This document shows positions 54,893 through 64,000 of a stretch of DNA of 64,000 nucleotides, piece after piece. The translations under genes were made by a program, and so were the position numbers. The notes beneath the pieces are model-generated. The model worked only from the letters and a program-made list of their open reading frames with translations. It had not been told where the DNA came from and did not search any database. Within the stretch, counting starts at the first letter, position 1, and each line of letters starts with the position of its first letter. Source of the DNA: Enoplolaimus lenunculus (taxonomy: Eukaryota > Nematoda > Enoplea > Enoplida > Thoracostomopsidae); NCBI GenBank assembly GCA_030248215.1, contig JASANG010001228.1, positions 1 through 64,000 on the forward strand. Reading direction: 5' to 3'.

Positions 54893-55660
54893 TAAAACAG
54901 ATAGTAAAAATAACGGAAACGGATAGTGATGAAAATGACGCAAACGGAAACCGGACATTGAAGTATGAGTTTCAGAAACGTTTTATTTTTCTGCCAACAC
55001 AATTGAGGCGTGCATATATTCACCGGTTATTCAGTTAGTTTAAGTCCGAAGCGCTCGTTTGCCGAACACCCCGGGTTTTATTAAAAGGATAAACCACATT
55101 TACATCAACGAAAGCAAAAAATTCGAAAAAAATGGTAGATGCATAAAACTTTTTAAGATTCTCTCGAATTTCTTAATTTTTATTTCGTTTCAAACAACGT
55201 AGCATATCTGTAACGAAAATTGCGAGGTATATACGTGATTTATAACTAATTTTGAACATAAAAGTATTCGTAAACGGAATCGGGTATCGATTTTAACCGG
55301 AAACCAAGGTGTTAAACGGATAGTAAAAATAACGGTGGCGGATAGTGATCAATATAACGGAAACGGAAACAGAAATAGAAAACGGATATTTAAGTATATA
55401 AAAGTTTCAAAGATGCTTTATTTTTTCAGCCAACACAATAAAGGTGTGCAAATATTCACCGGGCTTTCTAAAATATGCATCGAAATTTTTAAGCATTTGG
55501 ATGAATTTTGTAATTATATTTCAGTTCGAATAATTGCAAAATTGCGTGATTCATTTTAAATTTTGAAGGTAAAAATAACAATTTCCGTTATTTCTATAAC
55601 GGAAACGGAAACAGGCATCGATTTTTACCGCAAACGAATATTCGATTACACCCTGCTATT
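54893..55660. repeat. two diverged tandem copies of a ~400-bp element
   Basis: GATAGTAAAAATAACGGAAA and GATAGTAAAAATAACGGTGG start the two units. Both then share CCAACACAAT..GTGTGCA.ATATTCACCGG and end in ATCGATTTT.ACCG. Outer edges GGATGTATAA and TTACACCCTG are roughly inverted. Confidence 0.7.
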
Positions 55661-55692
55661 CACTGTATTGTTTCACCTTACGCTCCTGTCTG

Positions 55693-55826
55693 CATCCGTA
55701 TTCTTAAATGTATACAACACCTATCAACAGCGGTCTTCAAACTCAAACCCCAAGGTCGCTGGCTACAGAACAAAAATAAATCACCCCCAACCATCGACTG
55801 ATAGGTGCTGCGTACATTTGACCAAA
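55693..55826. mobile_element. R5 MITE copy, short
   Basis: CCGTATTCTTAAATGTATAC to GATAGGTGCTGCGTACATTT. Confidence 0.65.
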
Positions 55827-55954
55827 ATCAGTTCACTGTAAATACAGCAAAGCACAAACACCAATTGCAAGTGCAAAAATAAAACGTTCAAACGGTGCCG
55901 AAAGAAAAACTAAATTATTAAGACACACAAAAAGAAAGTGATCAAATTGAGACA

Positions 55955-56070
55955 GGATCAGGGTGCAGCCGGATACAAAAAACACACCCCGGAAACAAAA
56001 CAAAAAAAAACAGAAAATGAAAATACCAAATTTTCAATCGGAACCGGAACTTCGGTTACACACTGGATAG
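55955..56070. repeat. R13 repeat
   Basis: CAGGGTGCAGCCGGATACAA to GGAACCGGAACTTCGGTTAC. Confidence 0.5.
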
Positions 56071-56588
56071 CATATAAATCGCGCACGTTGAAGAAACAGT
56101 ATCCTGCCATTGTTCGTGGATATAGTCCCAAAGGTGGCTAAATATACACAAGAATTACTGCATAACGCAGCGAAATCTACTACAATTCTTTCCTTCTACT
56201 ATTAGACCTAGGTACTCCAGTAGCCAAAACCAGAGAACTTATTGTAGGTACGTTACACCCGTACAGATTTCGAAATTATCACATTTCAATATATTTTAGG
56301 CGTTAAATCACAGGTCAGGCTTAGGGTCGGACTTATAAACTTAGGCTTCAACTTGTCAAGGACTGTGCACAAGGGCTTTTGACGAGTGTCACTGAGTAGT
56401 CACCGAAACATAATTCATTGGAGACAACGACTCTAAACCCTTAAACTAAACTTGAAAATCAACAAATTTTAGCATCGGTACCAAAAGAAACGAAATTTGT
56501 CTCCATTTGTACAACTGCAATGGAAACAAACACCGATTCTTAGAGGAAATGTAAAATTGTTACATGTCCGCACTCTAAACGTATATTC

Positions 56589-56763
56589 GTCCGGTGTAAA
56601 GATCAGCGGCGGATCGTTTTTCGACATAACTGCAATAGAGTAAGCTGAAGCTATAGACTAATTTTGTGCTTAAGTTTCGGTTTAGGCTTAAATATACGCT
56701 TATTAACGCTTGCTCCTAGGAATTTGCTTATGCTAGTGTCACGCCTTGTTTCATACATTGGCC
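56589..56763. mobile_element. R1 MITE copy, degraded
   Basis: CCGGTGTAAAGATCAGCGGC to CGCCTTGTTTCATACATTGG. Confidence 0.8.
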
Positions 56764-56908
56764 CTATGTCCAATATAAAAATCTCACAGAGTCCCTATTT
56801 TTCGCACATCATCATATAAACTGTTACCAACAAAACTTTTCATATTCCGTTACAAATAAAGGAATGCAGTAAAACACAAGGCCAAACAAAACACATTAAG
56901 CATTTCTT

Positions 56909-57149
56909 CAACCCAATTCCGAACTGGGCAAGTCCAGGCGTAATTACGATTGGCTGTTACGAATACTCTTTTCTGGATTGGTTCAGTAATCGCCACGTGT
57001 TGGCTATCAAACAATTTTACTAAGTAAGGTGGCATCACGCAGGATTACGACTATCAAGTAACCAATCAGAAAACGCACAGCTTTATCAGACATGATTCCG
57101 CATTGCGCTAGCCCAAGTCGTAATTCCAGTTTGGATCAGCCCAATTCGG
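56909..57149. repeat. imperfect inverted repeat (possible MITE)
   Basis: CCCAATTCCGAACTGGGCAA with GGCGTAATTACGATTGG at one side. GCCCAAGTCGTAATTCCAGT with CAGCCCAATTCGG at the other. Confidence 0.45.
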
Positions 57150-57216
57150 ATATATATATATATAAACATGTATACGTATACATTATATATACAAGTATAT
57201 ACACCTATATTATTAT
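57150..57216. repeat. (TA)n-rich tract
   Basis: Imperfect TATATA microsatellite. Confidence 0.85.
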
Positions 57217-57249
57217 TACATATGTCCATAAATGTCTACAACAAATCTA

Positions 57250-57255
57250 TTTATT
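57250..57255 (-). terminator. poly(A) signal AATAAA of the ZDHHC6-like gene
   Basis: AATAAA on the minus strand, about 70 bases after the stop codon at 57324. Confidence 0.6.
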
Positions 57256-57323
57256 TACACAAAACAACTCTTCGTCCTAAAAATAGGACGTGTTCCATCT
57301 TCGAAATGAAAGCTACACCCCCG

Positions 57324-58664
57324 CTATTCAACCTTTTCCCTCATTTTCGGCAAGTCACACTCGTTCTGTTCAAGTTTGACCACACACTGTCTTGGAAACC
57401 ACCCTCTAGGCTTTGTTCTACCTCTCACTTTGATTTGTTTTATCCATGCCGATTCCTTACCGCTACTCCCTTCGTCCCTATCCCCGCTAGACCGCTCACC
57501 GCTCTTGGCGATCACTTTCTCGCCATAAATCCAATGTCGTTTCCATCGAGACACCATAATCCTATCGCCAACTGCCAGGGGCAGCCTTGGCTCATCGGTG
57601 ATGGGAAGGCAACAAGCAACTCTTGAGCCATGGGTCACTGGACAAAACGCTCCACTGTACTCCCGCCTGGCAACATACTCAACAATATGCATTCGCTTAA
57701 TTTCCTTTTGTCGTTTTTGTTCCAAAGTCAGCGTATACTGATCACAGCCGGCAATCACAGGCCAACTATAACCGTCGCCTTTGACGTAGCCAGACCACGA
57801 CATAACTTCTCGACAATTTTTCAACGGTCCCAAATCGTACGGATACACAAACGTTGCGCGTTCGTCTTTACTGCTGCTTCGATGCTGCGCTTTCGTTAAT
57901 ATCCAATCTTCGATTGCGGTACGATTGCGATACACATTTCGCAATTGCACACCAAGCAAAAACCCGACCGCTAATACAACACCAACTGCGAGTCCAAACG
58001 CAAATATTGCAACGAGTAACGCGCACAAGCCCAGCTCAACCATAGGCTCTCTGCCTGTCCCGTAAAACAGGTACCAAACTCGAAATACAGCTCGATAAAT
58101 GCTCGGAGCAAGTATACACGCCGCGTGCGCACAGCCAACGACCGCCCACGCCAGAAACCGCATAAAAAATCCGTGATTAAAATGACCGTTACAGTTATTA
58201 ATCCACGGGCAATGATGATCCATTTTCATACAGCATCGGCCGCATTTACGACAATGATGCGCCCGCGGAGGCTTGTAGCCGACACAAGTGCCACAAAATT
58301 GAAGTTTCGCCTCGTCGTCAGGATTGTTCGGCGTCCATCCGAGCGGTACATAGCCAGGTCCGATCCGAGCAGCTTTGAAAAAATTCACTAAAACACAATA
58401 CACTGACGCTATAAATGCGACACAATTTACCGTTGCGTAGACTGAAGTGAACGGAGGCCACCATTGTAGCAGGCACATTATGGTTGCAAATGAGATCAAT
58501 CCAACGATACTTAACGCGATCAGCGGCCCCCAGTGACACAGTCGTATCGGGAGTGGCGTATTTTCAGGTTGTTCGACGTTTTCTTGCGTCGTCAGATCAG
58601 TGTTGACGATATCGTGCGACGGCAACGATACCCAGTCGTTATCCTCAACCGTAGAAGTCGTCAT
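57324..58664 (-). CDS. ZDHHC6-like S-palmitoyltransferase, intronless
   Basis: 446 aa from the ATG at 58664; a ten-codon longer frame begins with GTG and is rejected. LCHWGPLIAL at about 43-52 and VGPG-like IGPGYVPLGWTP match the N-terminal half of ZDHHC6. The cysteine-rich domain (about 120-172) contains HHCRKCGRCCMKMDHHCPWI, with the DHHC catalytic Cys152. Four membrane segments surround it. LRNKTSIE-like VYRNRTAIEDWI, FVYPYDLG and WSGYVKGDGYSWPV follow. The C-terminal SH3-like part ends WIKQIKVRGRTKPRGWFPRQ. The basic/Ser insertion at about 398-418 lengthens it over the human enzyme (413 aa). It acylates protein cysteines from palmitoyl-CoA, in the ER for ZDHHC6. A TTTGTATTTAG site ends 13 bases before the ATG. 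No intron interrupts the frame. Confidence 0.93.
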   Translation of the reverse strand: MTTSTVEDNDWVSLPSHDIVNTDLTTQENVEQPENTPLPIRLCHWGPLIALSIVGLISFATIMCLLQWWPPFTSVYATVNCVAFIASVYCVLVNFFKAARIGPGYVPLGWTPNNPDDEAKLQFCGTCVGYKPPRAHHCRKCGRCCMKMDHHCPWINNCNGHFNHGFFMRFLAWAVVGCAHAACILAPSIYRAVFRVWYLFYGTGREPMVELGLCALLVAIFAFGLAVGVVLAVGFLLGVQLRNVYRNRTAIEDWILTKAQHRSSSKDERATFVYPYDLGPLKNCREVMSWSGYVKGDGYSWPVIAGCDQYTLTLEQKRQKEIKRMHIVEYVARREYSGAFCPVTHGSRVACCLPITDEPRLPLAVGDRIMVSRWKRHWIYGEKVIAKSGERSSGDRDEGSSGKESAWIKQIKVRGRTKPRGWFPRQCVVKLEQNECDLPKMREKVE

Positions 58665-58961
58665 AAGTGTGTATAAACTAAATACAAATATCACTGTAAT
58701 ATCACAATATTAGCTTTTGCTGCGTGCTGCTAAACAACCTGAAATACCATAATACCAGTCGTAGTGGTGCTATATGTATTGAGCGAATCTCGAACACATG
58801 TAAGCAGTTAAGGTAATATGCAAATTTTACTATTAGCTAATCCACCTTTCGACCCCAGAGTACAAAACATAAAACGCTTCGCTCAACAATTTATACAGTT
58901 CAGAGTTACCACTACCTCACGGCGGTCTTAAAGCGCTTAATAGCAGCAGATGGCAAAAATT

Positions 58962-59130
58962 GGCCCATGTATAGAACAGGGCCGGATCGTTTTCCGGAGG
59001 GGCTATAACAGAGTCAGGTTAAGCTTTAGACAATTTTTTCCTTAAGCTTAGGCTTAGGAATAGGCTCATCCTTACGCTTAGGCTTAGGAATATGCTTTCA
59101 CTACTGTTCCGGCCGTTATATACATGGGCC
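58962..59130. mobile_element. R3 MITE copy
   Basis: GGCCCATGTATAGAACAGGG to GGCCGTTATATACATGGGCC, about 300 bp upstream of the ZDHHC6-like start. Confidence 0.92.
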
Positions 59131-60056
59131 AAAAAATTTATTCAAAACATTAGTATTGTTCTGAACAATCGAAATGTTATGTTTCGATAGTTTATCTGTA
59201 TCGATTTACACACTGGCACGGGCAGGGTACAAGTCTGAATTCGTAAGAAAGCCAGCTTCCGGCTCCAGCAGCTGTTTGGCCGGAGTTGGTAGCAAGTTTG
59301 AGCTTACCCTTTAACTCTGGCAACCTCTACTAATCTAATCTTCGGTTCCAATATTTCTCACCCCAAATTGCACCTTACTAAAATACTAAAACTCAACCGG
59401 CCTGTATTTCCGATACCTGGTGAAATATTGAGGCCGACAGTAACGACAATACGACCGTACTGCAAAATGCAGCATTAACACAAAGCGCAGTAGTAACGTA
59501 ACTCTACGTCGTTTGAATTCGGTCCCCAGACAGATTTCTACGTGCGAAGTACATTTCGTACCCTGCCGTTATTCAGCTCAGGCCATAAATGATTCGAACA
59601 CCCAAACTCAATAGCAAAAATATTTACTGTACGAGAAATCGACATAAATGTTGTTTATATAGTCACCGAATATAGTTTTCCATAGAAAATAAAGCCAAAC
59701 GTTTCGCTTTCGTAACCAAAATAACAAAACTCTCAAAATTAACACCATACAGTGTGTTATATTACTTTTGAAGCAAACAAACCGTCTATCTGCACCTGTC
59801 ATCAAATATACAGCTCACTTCAGAAACGAAACTTTCAAAATTGAGCATATGACCTTAAATTAAGATGCAAGCCGAGTTTCAAATCTAAAACCTTCTCAAC
59901 TAAGTATGACGTCTATAAGCTTACGATTGCCCGAAAACGGTTTATGTTATACATACTACAGTTCAAAATTTGCCCAACTTTAATTATCGCACAGTTCATT
60001 GGTGTCTTAAAACCTATCGCTATACGTAGCGGGTGAAACGTGAAAATTTCACACAT
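59131..60056. other. intergenic; R13 fragments, 3' flank of the transporter gene
   Basis: GGGCAGGGTACAAG and TTCCGGCTCCAGCAGC near 59218-59270 belong to R13. An ATTAAA on the minus strand at about 59979-59984 could be the poly(A) signal of the gene ending at 60057. No exon seen. Confidence 0.4.
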
Positions 60057-61334
60057 TCAAACTGCAGCTTTTTCACAATAAAACGCAAGATATGGCAACA
60101 GTATTGACGCAAGGCACCATAGAATATGCATGAAAGTAGACCAACGGCGAAACAACGGCAAAGACACAAAAATCGTTGCGACTTTAGATACAATTTGTGC
60201 GACATATTTTTGCCGTTGTTTACAATGATCGTCACACCAAAGTTTGGTGGTCGGTTTTAGTTCAAATTTCGCACCGGAAACGTTACATTCAAGTAATGCA
60301 AGCAGCGCACCGCTTACGCCAGCGATAACACAGCCAACATTAAAACTAATGACACGAAAAAACGGAAACGTATGATATGCGTCAAGCGCTTCACCAAGCA
60401 CATACGTCGCTGGCATAAACAAAATTGAGCTTCCTAACGAGCACGCGTATATCCGACTCAGCCGGTTAATATCGTTTCTTTTGACAGCCCGAGGCGTTGC
60501 CATACGCTCCAACCTCTCCCCACAACATTCCGCGTCGTCTGAAGATTTGAAACTGGTCAGGCTGAAATTTCCGGATTCAAACTCTGAAAACAAAACGCTA
60601 TCGATCAAATTATACACAATCGCACAACAACAATACATCAGTAACCAGCCAAGAACACTTGTTGACCGTGTCGCGTTGTCCAATGCTAGCGTATTGCCTT
60701 CGTAGCTCACCGCTGCTAAGCCAACACAAACCAGCGTTAAAAATATCGTCAACAAAGTTTCAGGTTTCAGAATGAATCCGTCACTCGTCGTCTCAGCAGT
60801 ATCGCCAACAGCCAGCGACACTGCGTTCAACTTAGGCGTAGCAATCATTCGATATAGCATTCTCGCTGTCACTGGAACTGCTGAAAAGGCTAAAAATGTC
60901 GGTACATTCGTTAGCGAAAGTGCAACACTGCCTGTGTACGCTGCAACCGCATAAAATGGCACTAACAAATAACACTGCCAACATTTGGCCAAAACTTCAA
61001 ATTCGCATAACTCGTTCGAAATTGGAGCACAATAGCTTAACGCGGCGAATACGGCAAATTTGACTAAATTTTGCCATCCTTGATACACTGTAGGGAATGT
61101 AAAATTTAAATCTGTCAGTATATATTTGTTTACAATCATATGAATACAGAACACCGTCGTATAGGCAGCATGTTCGCCAAACGTTCGCAGTTGTGAAAAT
61201 CGCAATTTGCGACGTTCGTTGACTTTGGAATGAACCGGATTCGCACGGGAAGAGTTTGAATTTGTGGAATGTTCATCAAAAGACTGTTCGTTGTAGAGAT
61301 TGTTGGACTCTCCATGATCCAAGCTGCGCTCCAT
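60057..61334 (-). CDS. TMEM241-like nucleotide-sugar transporter, intronless
   Basis: 425 aa from an ATG at 61334 (human TMEM241 is 296 aa). After a polar 50-residue N terminus with many Ser/Asn, MIVNKYILTDLNFTFPTVYQ then GW matches the NKYVLSxLxFTYPTLFQGWQ signature of TMEM241 and related SLC35D/VRG4 transporters. SLTNVPTFLAFSAVPVTARM corresponds to the LPVFLTLxN region of helices 3-4. About nine further hydrophobic segments follow. FPFFRVISFNVGCVIAGVSG is the penultimate region. Two hydrophilic insertions (about 172-190 and 258-290, the latter SFKSSDDAECCGERLERM) explain the extra length. The family carries UDP-GlcNAc or other nucleotide sugars into the Golgi. No intron. Confidence 0.8.
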   Translation of the reverse strand: MERSLDHGESNNLYNEQSFDEHSTNSNSSRANPVHSKVNERRKLRFSQLRTFGEHAAYTTVFCIHMIVNKYILTDLNFTFPTVYQGWQNLVKFAVFAALSYCAPISNELCEFEVLAKCWQCYLLVPFYAVAAYTGSVALSLTNVPTFLAFSAVPVTARMLYRMIATPKLNAVSLAVGDTAETTSDGFILKPETLLTIFLTLVCVGLAAVSYEGNTLALDNATRSTSVLGWLLMYCCCAIVYNLIDSVLFSEFESGNFSLTSFKSSDDAECCGERLERMATPRAVKRNDINRLSRIYACSLGSSILFMPATYVLGEALDAYHTFPFFRVISFNVGCVIAGVSGALLALLECNVSGAKFELKPTTKLWCDDHCKQRQKYVAQIVSKVATIFVSLPLFRRWSTFMHILWCLASILLPYLAFYCEKAAV

Positions 61335-61563
61335 TAGAACATCAGCAGACGAGCAGGTAACACAGTTCTCATCTTGAAAACAATAATATCGTTACCTCTT
61401 AATAAACCACTTATTCCTGATTGTATTTATTGTAGGACGCATATCACAGTTTACCAGCATAATAAAGTAAATTCATGTTGATACATTAACAAGCAAGATA
61501 CTAAAAAATTAAACTAAACATAATACACAGATACAGACCGCTGGCATCCTCTTATCTTCTAGA

Positions 61564-61742
61564 GCTCATGTAAAGATCAGGGGCGGAGAGTTTTTCTGTG
61601 GGACTAGAATACAGTGAGCTTAAGCTTTAGACTAATTTTGTTTTGCTTCGCTTAGGCTTAGGAACATGATCATTCTTACGCATAGGTTTAGGCTTAGGAG
61701 TATGCTTATAATACTGTTCCACCCCTGTTCTTTACATTGGCT
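61564..61742. mobile_element. R1 MITE copy
   Basis: CTCATGTAAAGATCAGGGGC to CACCCCTGTTCTTTACATTG. Confidence 0.9.
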
Positions 61743-61812
61743 GCTCGTAGTCATTCAATTTTTTGCAAAGATGACGGATTGTATTATATACTTATGCAGA
61801 GTTCACGTTATA

Positions 61813-62535
61813 AATGGTGCAGCTGGGTCACGTTTTGTCACGCTCTATGTTGGGTAACATTTTTCTGCGATGTAACCCAATATGATATTCCATAAACAGT
61901 GGTTGTCTGCTAACATCATGTATCGGTCACGTTTTGCCTTACAATATCCTAAGACCATTTTGAAATGTCTACTGAGTCAGTTACATAACTAGGATTGCGT
62001 ATGGCGGAACATCATATGATACTAACAAACATGTGCCGTTAGTATAATATGATATTATGAGACAATGTAAATAACACACTGATAATATGGCGGGAAATTG
62101 AAATTTTTGTGGGAAAATTCAAAATTTGGTGGGATATGATGTTTTCGGCGGAAAATTCAAATGTTGGCGGGAAATTTATATTTTGGCGGGAAAATTCAAA
62201 ATTTGGCGGAAAAATTCAAATGTTTGTAGGATAATTGAAATTTTGGCGGGAACATGTAAATTTTGGCGGATAGTCTTATGGCATGTCATGAGCTGTAGTA
62301 AATATCATATCATATATGCTGTTAATTTGGAATATCATACGATATTCACCAATATGTCTGATAGTGTCATGTGACATACGCATACTTGTATGTTGAGATC
62401 ACCTGTGTACCCGTGCTTTGTATAACAATATCACATGATATTCGACTTTTGCCTGTTCGTATCATATGATGGTAAACAGAAATTTATGTTCATGTCGAAT
62501 CAACATGTGACAAAACGTGAGCCGTCTGCCCCAAT
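61813..62535. mobile_element. R8 MITE copy, enlarged
   Basis: ATGGTGCAGCTGGGTCACGT to GTGAGCCGTCTGCCCCAATT, about 720 bp. Interior ATCATATGATA motifs also occur in the copy at 34411. A minisatellite enlarges it. Confidence 0.85.
62085..62275. repeat. minisatellite of TTTTGGCGGGAAAATTCAAA units
   Basis: About nine imperfect copies of a 19-23-bp unit. The clearest read TTGGCGGGAAATTTA, TTGGCGGGAAAATTC, TTGGCGGAAAAATTC and TTGGCGGGAACATG. Confidence 0.9.
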
Positions 62536-62710
62536 TACAACGTTAACCCCGCATTAAACGCCATAAATATACGCTTGATCAACAGAACATTCGTTTCATT
62601 TCTCGCTTAGGCGCAGGTATAGGCTTACGAATATGCTTCTACGACTGTGGCGACCATCGAACCAAACAAAGGAAAAACTTCGTTCCACGTTTGACTTAGT
62701 AGCCCTTCAC

Positions 62711-62841
62711 CTATACACTGCCGATTAAAGTACGGAAGGTCGTCAAAATTTGCCAGATTCAAATAACGACCATTACACTTAAATCGGAAAAATTGCACTT
62801 GCTGTCTTAATAATGGCGAATTGTCTGTAGCAAATAAAACT
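62711..62841 (-). CDS. candidate 131-nt exon, unidentified
   Basis: Minus strand: acceptor ATTTTGCAG, donor GTGAAG, giving VLFATDNSPLLRQQVQFFRF, KCNGRYLNLANFDDLPYFNR, QCI. The frame stays open past the donor (GEGLLSQTWNEVFPLFGSMV). Protein-like and rich in N, D, F, R. A possible upstream exon at 63072-63020 (VLSDNAVVVLTTDRDRK) does not match in phase. Confidence 0.4.
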
Positions 62842-63289
62842 CTGCAAAATGGGTAATTTGATTGAAAATTGCTCCAAAAGCTACAAACGCACCTACCACA
62901 AATTTACAAAAATGTGAAAAACTTCAACTGCTGAAATTGACGAAGACTCGTGCAAAACTTCTACGCCGGAGAACCAATACGATTTTTTGTAGGAACCGGA
63001 AGCAAGCTCCGGTTGGCACCTTTCTATCTCTGTCAGTAGTCAGCACAACAACAGCATTATCGCTCAAAACAGCTATAACAAACTTCACAATAGTTAACAC
63101 GCATGCAAATGGCAAAAGGTTTATTCGTATCTAAATTGTGCAATGCAATGCAAGTATTAGTCAAACGAAGAACGCCAAATAAAACAAACAACATTAATTC
63201 GTACACAACCCTTAACTCAGCAGTTATAGAGGTCACCGTAAAAAATCTACAGCTAAAACAAATCATCCAACCGGTTTCAGCTAGTCTGT

Positions 63290-64000
63290 AGCCAATCAGT
63301 TCAGATACATGACAGCTATCATTTCACCTGCAACTACTTTAATACCATCTACCATAACCACGGTACTCTTATAACTTTGTTTTATAACAAATTGCAGACT
63401 ACTTTGGTCATATTAATATAAAAAGGAACGCTTAGGACAAACTCACTATCCCTTTTTCATAATATACCGACACTCGGCGATCATGCCTACTATATCAAAC
63501 TTGAAATAGTCGATGCAATCAATAATTACCTACATACACAAAGGCATAAAAACATAAACGAATATTATATATATATATCAGTATTATAATACAAGTGGTT
63601 GATTTGCGACAAATTAACCAGTTAAAAAATAAACAACAACAATGTTAATTATTAATGCACGCAATAAACTGAGGTAAACAACAACTGTCGGATTCACAAA
63701 CGGTACTGACCATTCGTATTTATTGAAAACGTACGATTTATTTTATTCGCTGGGTTCTTGTGCGATTTTAAACACAAAACTTATTGTCGCAACAAAAACT
63801 ACAAAATGCTCACACCAATACCGGATTGTGAAAAATACCAGGTTTCGTTTAAAATTTAGCTGAACCTAAATAAAACCATCAATTTTTACAAAAAAAATTT
63901 CAAATCTAAAATTCCACTCGTTACGTTTAACTAAATATAATGGAATATATCAGCTACCGCAGACTTTCAAATTATCAAAAAATACCGCCACAATTAAAAA
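63290..64000. other. no gene seen
   Basis: AT-rich sequence with a short TA run at 63561-63580. No recognised repeat or exon. Confidence 0.4.

Noticed and set aside
57324-58694. Ten-residue longer N terminus of the ZDHHC6-like protein
   Set aside because: It would start at GTG; the ATG at 58664 is the first proper start and follows an acceptor-like site.

Overview
The window reads as animal genomic DNA. Spliced genes with short GT-AG introns and long AT-rich spacers sit in a dense field of short non-autonomous DNA transposons (MITEs). I suspect a protostome, possibly a nematode or a close relative, on three weak grounds. (1) The best-defined receptor resembles the sex-peptide/myoinhibitory-peptide receptor group of protostomes. 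(2) At least three MITE families carry arrays of the hexamer TTAGGC, the nematode telomere unit. (3) Several genes have a 3' splice-site-like sequence just upstream of the start codon, as expected if mRNAs receive a trans-spliced leader. None of these is decisive.

Layout. 1-26 kb is gene-poor. It holds isolated plus-strand candidate exons (terminal exons at 886-1077 and 13376-13495, others at 3.1-3.7, 12.2, 17.0-17.7 and 20.8-24.4 kb), many MITEs and a broken Ty3/gypsy fossil at 8.8-9.8 kb. 26.5-30.5 kb is a two-exon peptide GPCR with glutamine-rich tracts in loop 3 and the tail. 32.3-32.8 kb holds the last two exons of an unidentified gene. 33.7-39.9 kb is a seven-exon membrane-anchored O-methyltransferase (COMTD1-like); all its introns are occupied by MITEs. 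41.6-49.5 kb appears to be an unidentified plus-strand gene whose 7.6 kb intron contains a complete five-exon minus-strand gene (287 aa, unrecognised). 51.2-53.6 kb is a four-exon minus-strand LRAT/PLAAT-type acyltransferase. 57.3-58.7 kb is an intronless ZDHHC6-like palmitoyltransferase and 60.1-61.3 kb an intronless TMEM241-like nucleotide-sugar transporter, both minus strand. A further minus-strand candidate exon lies at 62.7-62.8 kb.

The genes do not form an operon or shared pathway. Three act at membranes: acyl transfer to lipid (LRAT), acyl transfer to protein (ZDHHC6) and Golgi nucleotide-sugar transport (TMEM241). They look like ordinary neighbours. The multi-exon genes were assembled by eye from splice sites and reading phase. 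Phase agrees at every junction given for the O-methyltransferase, the LRAT gene, the five-exon gene and the GPCR. Isolated exons are much less certain.

The most unusual content is the repeat biology: telomere-type hexamers spread inside MITEs, a six-copy perfect 60-bp array, tandem hairpins inside a gene intron, and a short minisatellite that repeats an E2F-type motif inside another MITE.
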